Positions 36,569-43,192 of a stretch of DNA of 64,000 bases are shown piece after piece. Each line of letters begins with the position of its first letter. The first letter of the stretch is position 1. The notes beneath the pieces were generated by a model, which searched no databases, was not told the origin of the DNA, and saw only the letters and a list, made by a program, of their open reading frames with translations. This DNA comes from Paenibacillus sp. EZ-K15 (GTDB lineage: Bacteria; Bacillota; Bacilli; Paenibacillales; Paenibacillaceae): NCBI RefSeq assembly GCF_002573715.1, contig NZ_PDHM01000005.1, positions 1-64,000 of the forward strand. The letters run 5' to 3'. Both the position numbers and the translations under genes were made by a program.

Positions 36569-37054
36569 ATGCAGCATACGAAAATGACTCAAGAGGTCGA
36601 TCTCACTATATCGCACCATCAGATACAAGTCCGCTCACGGGACTTTGATGAGGATTTGTGCCAATGGGGAGAAACCAATATCAAGCAGGGCGTTGTCATT
36701 CATCCCGGTTATCTCACCTTTGATCCCATCCCTGAGGATGCTTTCGGCGCCTGGGTGAAACTGGCCTTGAAAGAGGCGTTCATCGAAGATCCGAACGCGC
36801 AGCGGCGGATGGTCGTGCCGTTTGACGTTCTCGATCCCGAGAAGCTGGAGTTGTTGTCCGTCATGTCGGACGCCGTTATTGAGCTTCCGCTGCAAGCAGG
36901 GCGATATGCACTGTATTTTGAGATTTGCGAGGATGAAGAAGTGTATTATCGTTTCACATTTGTGGATGAGGGAGAAAGGGTTCATGCCCGGTATCTGATG
37001 GATGATGAATGGGGCGGCAAGGCAGGAGAAGATTTGTCGGAGGGGTATTGTTGA
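36569..37054 (+). CDS. ComJ-like protein
   Basis: A 161-residue protein resembling ComJ/Nin, the inhibitor of the DNA-entry nuclease NucA in Bacillus. The shared layout is DLTISHHQIQV, then CQWGETNIKQG, YLTFDP, a VPFDV strand, SVMSDAVIELPLQAGRYALYFEI. ATG 36569 is about 11 bases from a GAGG site; GTG 36557 overlaps that site. No nucA-like gene is seen, so it is an orphan. Family assignment is from remembered pattern, not a search. Confidence 0.65.
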   Translation: MQHTKMTQEVDLTISHHQIQVRSRDFDEDLCQWGETNIKQGVVIHPGYLTFDPIPEDAFGAWVKLALKEAFIEDPNAQRRMVVPFDVLDPEKLELLSVMSDAVIELPLQAGRYALYFEICEDEEVYYRFTFVDEGERVHARYLMDDEWGGKAGEDLSEGYC

Positions 37055-37125
37055 CGGCATGCTGCACTGTAACGAGGGTACGGAAGGCCTCGTTAAGGTA
37101 CGTCCTTAGCTTAACATGAAATAAG

Positions 37126-37162
37126 AAGAGGCCGTCTCCGTGTTGGAGAGGGCCTCTTTTTT
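37126..37162. terminator. bidirectional terminator
   Basis: AGAGGCC and GGCCTCT, plus TCTCC/GGAGA inside, form a stem followed by TTTTTT. It lies between the ComJ-like gene and the convergent DUF3298 gene. Confidence 0.85.
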
Positions 37163-37234
37163 ACCGCATGCCGTGCTGTCCCTGCTTTAAAAGATGGTGT
37201 GCAGGAGGCGCAGGCTTTGAATGGAGTGGATCTA

Positions 37235-38350
37235 TTATTTTGCAGCTGTCACCGTAATCTGGCCATCCTTGCTGTGATCTGCATTCAGGTTCAGAACGTC
37301 TGTCAGGAAAGCAAGCGGAACATAGATGTGGCCTTTTTTCATTACAGGAGCCGAGCCCAGCGAACGTGGGGTCATTTTACCCAAAGTGTAAGCATCCTTG
37401 TTCAGCTTCACCGCGCTCCAGACAGCTCCCTTGGAGATTTCTGTGGTTTTGCTCTTGCCGTTCCACTTGATATTGAATTGCAGCTGGCGCAGCACGGATA
37501 CCTGAACCATGATCTTGCCGTTGTTATCTTTGTAATAAGCGCCTGATTTCACTACGGCTGCAGCAGGCTTTTGGTTGGAAACTTTACCCGGCAGCTTTAC
37601 GGCAAATTCCGGTGTACCTGTGGATCCGGGGGCGATGCTGTATTTTTCGAATACGATATAGGCTTTTCCGTCCGCGACATAGAAGGATTGCTCTGCATCT
37701 ATGCCTTGAAATCCGTCTTCGTTCGTGAAGTAATTGTCCTGATCCGCGGCAATCGCCGTTTTGACCGCCTTATCCACGATGGATTTGTAATCTTTACCGA
37801 ACAGATCTTCGAGCGTCACGCGCTGGGCTTCGGCTTCGTTCGTGAAGTTGTACGTATCCACGCGGGGATCGCCATTGTTCATTCCGATGCCTTCAGTGAT
37901 AACCTTAAGGGAGATCAAGCTGTCGTCTTTACCATCCGATGTGAGCTCATAAGTGATGGTCAGCTGATAAGGGTGCATGGTATAGCCGTTCTTTTGTGCA
38001 TTTGCAGCAGCTTCCGCCGCTTCTTTCTCCCATTTGTCCATATCCTTGGAAGCATGGGATTCAATAATGTCATTCAACTGGTCTTGATATTTGGTGTCAG
38101 TTAGACCTTGGAATACAGGGATCTTAATATGGGTTTCCAGCCATTTATCCTTGGATTGCAGTGCTTTGGATGTTACCCGTTGCGGGGCAACGGTTGGAGC
38201 GGTCACCCGATTCGTGCTCGCTGCAGCTTTGGTTTCGGCATGGACATGAGCGGATGGCAGACCCGAAGCGGATATCATCAGGATGCCCGCTAATCCGGCA
38301 GCCGCCAGGGTTTTGGTTATTGGGGTTGTTGTTTTCATTGTTTTTTTCAT
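37235..38350 (-). CDS. secreted DUF4163/DUF3298 protein with copper-amine-oxidase-type stalk domain
   Basis: A 371-residue protein with a signal peptide (ILMISASGLPSAHVHA). Residues about 75-270 form the DUF4163 and DUF3298 pair (YQLTITYELTSDG; QRVTLEDLFGKDYKSIVDKA; AYIVFEKYSIAPGSTG), the fold also found in the RsiV lysozyme sensor. The C-terminal 90 residues are a copper amine oxidase N-terminal-type domain (IYVPLAFLTDVLNLN). It is the third gene after the ECF sigma factor and RsiV-like gene. It may bind the same ligand as RsiV or a cell-wall polymer. Confidence 0.85.
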   Translation of the reverse strand: MKKTMKTTTPITKTLAAAGLAGILMISASGLPSAHVHAETKAAASTNRVTAPTVAPQRVTSKALQSKDKWLETHIKIPVFQGLTDTKYQDQLNDIIESHASKDMDKWEKEAAEAAANAQKNGYTMHPYQLTITYELTSDGKDDSLISLKVITEGIGMNNGDPRVDTYNFTNEAEAQRVTLEDLFGKDYKSIVDKAVKTAIAADQDNYFTNEDGFQGIDAEQSFYVADGKAYIVFEKYSIAPGSTGTPEFAVKLPGKVSNQKPAAAVVKSGAYYKDNNGKIMVQVSVLRQLQFNIKWNGKSKTTEISKGAVWSAVKLNKDAYTLGKMTPRSLGSAPVMKKGHIYVPLAFLTDVLNLNADHSKDGQITVTAAK

Positions 38351-38423
38351 TATATATTACCTCCAGGTTTATGGTTTGGTATCTACAATTTGTGATCTGT
38401 ATTCGTAGTGATGAACGGTCAAT

Positions 38424-39305
38424 CTATCGGATGTATTCGCTGCTGACGAGCTGGTCTGCGATCACTTCCGTTGGGATCGTAAATTCCACGACACCCATAT
38501 AGCCGGGTGCAACATCGTATTCATTAAAGCTGATGACCAGTTTGCCGTTTTGGTTGATGTAGAAGTTTTGGTCCTTGGCGATCGTTTGGAACAGATCCTC
38601 CGGTACATCGGACTCCACACCGGGCTGCTCCACCCAGTAGATGTTGTCCGGATTATCCTGCATCTGCTGGCGCATCTGCTCCTTGATATTGTCACTGATG
38701 ACTTGGATATAACGATCATCCTTGAACAGACTTGGCAGCGTGATCACCATCTGGTTCTTCTTGTCGATCGTATCGTATTTTCTTGATTCGGCGGAGCTTC
38801 CAGCAGATTCGACAATATAGCGCGAAAGCGTCAGCAGCTGTTCAGTGTCGGTGATTACTTCATAACCGCTAGCAAGACTCAGATGCGCGCCGCCTTCTTT
38901 ATTTAGCAGGGCGACTTCGTCTTTGAAGTTCTCATACAGCTTTCTATTTTCTTCCAGATATTTGTTATTCAGGGTTTGCTCAAGCTCTGTATTTCCTAAG
39001 TTGGCAATGCCGGGTGTTTCAATATGCACTTCCGTGTTATCGTCTTGCTCGGCATATTCACGGATGGTGATCACCTTGATGATATGGCCCAGAACCGGCA
39101 CATCGGACATGGCCCGGGCGAAGGCAGGGCTGGTATTCACTCCGGCGAACAGTAGGATGCATGCAGCTGCGCTACTAGCGAGCCAGGGCAGCGCTCTATT
39201 TTTTTTTCGTCTGGTTGCTATGGTCTTGTTGACAATCGAGCTTAGTTCGTCAGGAATAGGAGTGCTCTCGTACTGCTCTTTCATCCTATTCAGCTTGTCA
39301 TGCAT
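38424..39305 (-). CDS. RsiV-like anti-sigma factor
   Basis: A 293-residue protein with a short cytoplasmic N-terminus, one transmembrane helix (PWLASSAAACILLFAGV) at about residues 39-57 and an extracellular DUF3298 domain ending in LVISFNEYDVAPGYMG. RsiV in Bacillus holds SigV inactive and is cleaved after binding lysozyme. The ATG overlaps the sigma-factor stop by one base (TAATG), as expected for a coupled pair. Lysozyme sensing here is inference. Confidence 0.85.
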   Translation of the reverse strand: MHDKLNRMKEQYESTPIPDELSSIVNKTIATRRKKNRALPWLASSAAACILLFAGVNTSPAFARAMSDVPVLGHIIKVITIREYAEQDDNTEVHIETPGIANLGNTELEQTLNNKYLEENRKLYENFKDEVALLNKEGGAHLSLASGYEVITDTEQLLTLSRYIVESAGSSAESRKYDTIDKKNQMVITLPSLFKDDRYIQVISDNIKEQMRQQMQDNPDNIYWVEQPGVESDVPEDLFQTIAKDQNFYINQNGKLVISFNEYDVAPGYMGVVEFTIPTEVIADQLVSSEYIR

Positions 39306-39817
39306 TATCGTTGTGCCTCCTCTTGATCTTCCTCGCTTAAGTTCACCCGCAGTCTCTGTAGTCCTTGGTATAATCTCGTTTTCACCGTGCTGACGTTCTC
39401 GTGGAGCACTTCGGCAATTTCGTCAATCTTCATATCTTCAAAAAACCGGAGTATGATGATGACCCGATACTTATCGGGTAATTCCTCCAAAGATTGGGCC
39501 AGATCCAGATTCGGATAGTGATCATGGCTCCCGGGTAATATAACCTCCAGGTTCTCGTCGTCCATGACATGGACTTTTTTCTGTTTTCTAATGAAATCCA
39601 GGGAGGTTGTAACAATAATTCGGAAAAACCAGCTTTTTATTGAACCCGTCTGCTTCAGCTTTTCCATGGATAAAAATGCTTTGTGGATCGCGTCCTGAAC
39701 GATATCGAGGGCATCCTCTTTATTTCTAACGTAGCTGTATGCCAGCCGGTAGGCGCTGTCCTGATTTTCGGTTATACATTGAATAAGAAGCTTCTCAAGC
39801 TTCCGGCCGCCACTCAT
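39305..39817 (-). CDS. ECF-family RNA polymerase sigma factor (SigV-like)
   Basis: A 170-residue extracytoplasmic-function sigma factor. Region 2 is AYRLAYSYVRNKEDALDIVQDAI and region 4 is DEIAEVLHENVSTVKTRLYQG. ATG 39817 gives the usual N-terminus and has AAAGGAG upstream; the frame is open to 39865 without support. It forms an operon with the RsiV-like and DUF3298 genes. The SigV name is inferred from the adjacent RsiV-like gene. Confidence 0.9.
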   Translation of the reverse strand: MSGGRKLEKLLIQCITENQDSAYRLAYSYVRNKEDALDIVQDAIHKAFLSMEKLKQTGSIKSWFFRIIVTTSLDFIRKQKKVHVMDDENLEVILPGSHDHYPNLDLAQSLEELPDKYRVIIILRFFEDMKIDEIAEVLHENVSTVKTRLYQGLQRLRVNLSEEDQEEAQR

Positions 39818-39878
39818 GTAAATATGACACTCCTTTGGGCCCGCGCGGGTAACCATCAATTGCAATTGCCTTACGGAA

Positions 39879-39939
39879 GCAAGACGTGCGAGTCTTGCAA
39901 AAAGTTTGATTCTGCGAAAAAAAATTTAAAAAGTGTTTC
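39879..39939 (-). promoter_or_regulatory. candidate ECF promoter and palindrome upstream of the sigma gene
   Basis: On the minus strand GAAAC (39939-39935) and CGCA (39916-39913) lie 18 bases apart, near the ECF pattern though longer than the usual 16. A GCAAGAC/GTCTTGC palindrome follows at 39879-39898. Autoregulation is likely but not proven. Confidence 0.4.
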
Positions 39940-39976
39940 TGTCTCATTATTCAGCCCATTCTTCCAGAATCGCAAC

Positions 39977-40006
39977 AAGAAAAAGACCCCAGTTTTCACT
40001 GGGGTC
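39977..40006 (-). terminator. fabF terminator
   Basis: GACCCCAGT pairs with ACTGGGGTC around GAAA on the minus strand and is followed by TTTTTCTT. Confidence 0.9.
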
Positions 40007-40018
40007 TGGAACTCATGG

Positions 40019-41260
40019 TTATTCGTGCTCATATTTCTGGATAACAATCGCCGAATTATGTCCGCCGAAGCCGAAGGAATTCGACATGCCAATCCGGAGC
40101 TCGGCGTTTCTCGCCTGGTTCGGTACATAATCCAAATCGCATGCCGGATCGGGATGCTCCAGATTGATCGTCGGCGGTATGATGCCTTCTTGCAGAGATT
40201 TCACGAGTGCAATGGCCTCCACGCCGCCGGATGCGCCCAGCATATGTCCGGTCATCGACTTGTTGGCCGTTACCGGAATGCGATACGCCTCCTTGCCAAA
40301 CACCTGCTTAATGGCCGCTGTCTCCGAACGGTCACCGATGACCGTGCTTGTGGCATGGGCGCTGATGACATCCACGTCGGCTGGGGAGAGGTTCGCCTCG
40401 GTCAGGGCCAGCTTCATCGCCCGTGCCGCGCCGTTGCCGTCTTCCGGCGTGGCGACCATATGATAGGCATCCGAGCTGGCGCCGTATCCAATGACCTCGC
40501 CCAGAATTTCAGCGCCTCTGCTCAAGGCATGGGAGAGGGATTCCAGAACGAGGATGCCGGCACCCTCCGCCATGACGAATCCATCCCGGTCTGTATCAAA
40601 CGGCCGGCTGGCCCGGCCCGGTTCGTCGTTACGGGAGGAAAGGGCGGTTGCATTCGCGAAGCTGGCCAGCGAGATGTCGGTCAATGCTGCTTCGGAGCCT
40701 CCTGCAATAATCACGTCGGATCGGCCTGCCTGGATGTTAAAGAAAGCCTCGCCGATCGCCGTATTGCCGATCGAACATGCCGTAACTGGCGCAAGCGTAG
40801 AGCCCAGCGCCTTGTATTTAATGCTAATGAGCGCTGCCGCCATATTGGGAATCATCATGGGAACCAGGGTGGGGCTCACCCGCTCTGGTCCTCGCGAAGA
40901 CAGCGTGTCGCTCTGATTCATTAAGGTTTGAATACCGCCGATGCCGGAGCCAACGTATACCCCCATCCGCTCATGATCGATCTGATCAAGATCGAGTCCC
41001 GACTGACTTATGGCTTGATCCGCCGCAGCCAGGGCAAACTGGCAGAAGCGGTCCAAACGCCGAGCTTCCTTAACGCCAAACAGCGCGTTTGCGTCAAACT
41101 CCTTCACGGCACCCGCTATTTTTACTTTTTGTCTTGATGTATCCATTGTTTCTATATGTGTAATACCGGACTCTCCCCGTACAAGCCGGGACCAGAACGT
41201 CTCAACATCATGGCCCAGCGGTGATATGACGCCCATACCGGTGATAACAACTCTTTCCAT
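40019..41260 (-). CDS. fabF: beta-ketoacyl-ACP synthase II
   Basis: A 413-residue condensing enzyme that extends acyl-ACP with malonyl-ACP in fatty acid synthesis. The active-site Cys is residue 162 in VTACSIGNTAIG; the His residues are in SAHATST and NKSMTGHMLGASG. The motif after Cys is Ser-Ile-Gly rather than the common Ala-Thr-Gly, and there is no fab operon around it, so this is probably a secondary paralogue. ATG 41260 has AAGGAGG upstream. It diverges from an MmyB-type regulator. Confidence 0.9.
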   Translation of the reverse strand: MERVVITGMGVISPLGHDVETFWSRLVRGESGITHIETMDTSRQKVKIAGAVKEFDANALFGVKEARRLDRFCQFALAAADQAISQSGLDLDQIDHERMGVYVGSGIGGIQTLMNQSDTLSSRGPERVSPTLVPMMIPNMAAALISIKYKALGSTLAPVTACSIGNTAIGEAFFNIQAGRSDVIIAGGSEAALTDISLASFANATALSSRNDEPGRASRPFDTDRDGFVMAEGAGILVLESLSHALSRGAEILGEVIGYGASSDAYHMVATPEDGNGAARAMKLALTEANLSPADVDVISAHATSTVIGDRSETAAIKQVFGKEAYRIPVTANKSMTGHMLGASGGVEAIALVKSLQEGIIPPTINLEHPDPACDLDYVPNQARNAELRIGMSNSFGFGGHNSAIVIQKYEHE

Positions 41261-41273
41261 GGATCAACAGCCT

Positions 41274-41359
41274 CCTTAAGACTTTATAACTTGTCAATCT
41301 TAAGGTTATAATGTCACGTGTAGTATCCTATTACAAGATACCGTTTATCCTAGTATAAA
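41274..41359 (+). promoter_or_regulatory. divergent control region between fabF and the MmyB-type regulator
   Basis: A perfect 8-bp inverted repeat CCTTAAGA/TCTTAAGG (41274-41281 and 41298-41305) overlaps the fabF ribosome site. For the plus strand, TTACAA (41331-41336) and TATAAA (41354-41359) are 17 bases apart. The repeat may be the operator of the regulator. Confidence 0.55.
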
Positions 41360-41395
41360 TACTGCTATCCTTAATGAATGAAGGGGGCTTGTACA

Positions 41396-42235
41396 ATGAA
41401 TTCCCAGGTTAGGCTGCAAGCGTTGTCGGCATTCTTGAAAGGTCAGCGTGCCAAAATCTTGCCCGAGTCCGTCGGACTTCCGCCCGGGACTAGACGGAGA
41501 ACACCAGGCTTGCGCAGGGAGGAGGTCGCCCAACTGGCGGGTGTCAGCACCACTTGGTACACCTGGCTCGAGCAGGGACGCGACATCCAGGTGTCGTCAT
41601 CCGTGCTGGACTGTGTCGCCAATGCGCTTCAGCTGAATGCGGATGAGCGTAGATATCTGTATTCGCTGGCGCTGGAGAGCGGAGCGGAGCCGTATACGGT
41701 CAAACAAGAGGCGGTGCAGATCAGTCCGTCCCTGCAAAAAATCATCACCGAGCTAAAATATTGCCCCGTCATGATATCGGATCGGATGTGCAACATCGTG
41801 GGGTGGAACCGTGCAGCTGCATACGTGTTCCTTGATTTTGACCGCATTCCGCCCGAGGAGCGGAATATGATCCGGCTGCTCTTCACCCGCAGGGAGTTTC
41901 AACGCCTGGCGGTGAACTGGGAGCAGTTCGCCAGCGGCTTCCTGTCGATGTTCCGGTCGTATTACGGTCAATATGTCGAGGATGAGTGGTATGACCGTTT
42001 TCTGGAAGAGATGAAGCAGGGGCATCCGGATTTCAATCGGATGTGGGAGCACAGCCAGGTCAGCTACGCCCCGGAAGTACATCTGGAGTTCCGGCATGCC
42101 AAGGCCGGAAAAATGGTATACGAGCTCACGTCGCTCAAAGTGTACGGGAATGATGACCTGCGGTGCAGCATCTATACGCCAGCTCCCGATACGACAACAG
42201 AAGCAAAGCTGCGGCAGCTGATGGAGGAGAAGTAA
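41396..42235 (+). CDS. XRE-family regulator with MmyB-type ligand-binding domain
   Basis: A 279-residue regulator. Residues 20-85 form the helix-turn-helix with the family hallmark TPGLRREEVAQLAGVSTTWYTWLEQGRD. The rest is the MmyB-like (PAS-fold) domain, with ICNIVGWNRAA-type and PPEERNMIRLLF segments. Members of this family have been reported with fatty-acid-like ligands, which would fit the divergent fabF. ATG 41396 lies eight bases after AAGGGGG; ATG 41378 precedes the site. Confidence 0.9.
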   Translation: MNSQVRLQALSAFLKGQRAKILPESVGLPPGTRRRTPGLRREEVAQLAGVSTTWYTWLEQGRDIQVSSSVLDCVANALQLNADERRYLYSLALESGAEPYTVKQEAVQISPSLQKIITELKYCPVMISDRMCNIVGWNRAAAYVFLDFDRIPPEERNMIRLLFTRREFQRLAVNWEQFASGFLSMFRSYYGQYVEDEWYDRFLEEMKQGHPDFNRMWEHSQVSYAPEVHLEFRHAKAGKMVYELTSLKVYGNDDLRCSIYTPAPDTTTEAKLRQLMEEK

Positions 42236-42365
42236 GCGGAGGGAGTGGGGCTGGCTGCTCTTGTTGCTCCTGGTGTAAGGAGCTTGGTTACTGTTTGCTG
42301 TTGGTGCGGCTGAAGTAGCGGCCTGGTTACCGATTGTACTAGGTGTGGCTGGTGTAGGGAACAGG

Positions 42366-42523
42366 TTGCTGATTGCACTTGGTGGAACTGAGGTAGAGGA
42401 CTCCAGTGATGTGTGCACTTGCGCACCAAGAGTAGGGATTCCGTTGCTGATTGCACTCGTTGCGCCTGGAGTTGAGGGCTCCAGTGGCGTTTGCACTTAC
42501 TACACCAGAAATAGCGGATTCCG
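42366..42523. repeat. degenerate 78-80 bp tandem repeat
   Basis: TTGCTGATTGCACT starts at 42366 and again at 42444, with the words GGACTCCAGTG/GGGCTCCAGTG and GGATTCCG at matching places. A weaker copy precedes it from about 42320. The period is 26 codons, which keeps reading frames open on the minus strand, but no start or ribosome binding site supports a gene. Confidence 0.8.
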
Positions 42524-42586
42524 TGCCGGTACTTACTGGTCTTGAAGTCATCTACTACTTGTTGCTCCCGACCTATCGGACTCCAG

Positions 42587-42765
42587 ATCCGTTATATTAT
42601 GAGATCATGCCATAATTTCAAACTTAGCGGACACTAGATCCGCTATTGGGCTCGTTTTCGGCCTTTTCATCGTTTTTTGGAGCAAATAACGGAACTAGGG
42701 TCCGTTCGAGTTCAAAAATGGTGGATTTTTTCCTGAATAACGTATTCTGTGTCCGTTTATGGATA
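42587..42765. repeat. dispersed repeat related to the 4-kb array
   Basis: GATCCGCTATT (42637-42647), GGTCCG and TGTCCG occur near TTCAAAAATGG and similar words, in the style of the repeats at 3930-4915. This places members of one repeat family about 38 kb apart. Confidence 0.65.
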
Positions 42766-42983
42766 GCATCGCCACCTATTACCCTGCTACCAGGCCCGAC
42801 GTAAGGGTGCTGCCCAACTCGCGCAAGTGAGGCGGATTATCTTCTAAGCAAGAGTATCTTAAGTTGAGCCTGATTACCCAAGACAAAGTACTTCAACTGG
42901 TTCGAACCTTAGAATCCTTAGTCATATAAGCTTCATGCGCGTAAACCAAAGCGAAAGTATTCTAATCATTAAACTCCTCTAAA
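42766..42983. other. non-coding stretch after the repeats
   Basis: No supported gene, promoter or structure was found here. Confidence 0.5.
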
Positions 42984-43012
42984 CAACAAAAGCCCCGTGT
43001 CGCACACGGGGC
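42984..43012 (-). terminator. terminator of the SWIM/SNF2 unit
   Basis: GCCCCGTGT pairs with ACACGGGGC around three bases; on the minus strand TTTTGTTGTTT follows. Confidence 0.85.
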
Positions 43013-43192
43013 ATTCTATTATTCAACATATGGTTATAGAGCGACACCTGGTGGCCGCTTAGGAGTTCCACAGGCATTCCGCTGTGCTCCACCTGTTGGG
43101 GCCGTATGTCCAGATCGAGGTCCTGATCTATGAGGAAGAATTGCCGCAGATCCGTCGAATGTCGCCTATCCGTGTACTTCTTGATCCGACGC

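Noticed and set aside
41753..42496. 247-codon minus-strand frame overlapping the MmyB-type gene and the tandem repeat
   Set aside because: Its N-terminal part is the translated 26-codon repeat and the rest is antisense to a clear gene.
42979..43190. Minus-strand open stretch just after the SNF2 stop, with protein-like content (HSGMPVELLSGHQVSLYNHM)
   Set aside because: It has no upstream start and runs through the terminator hairpin, so it is at most a decayed gene end.
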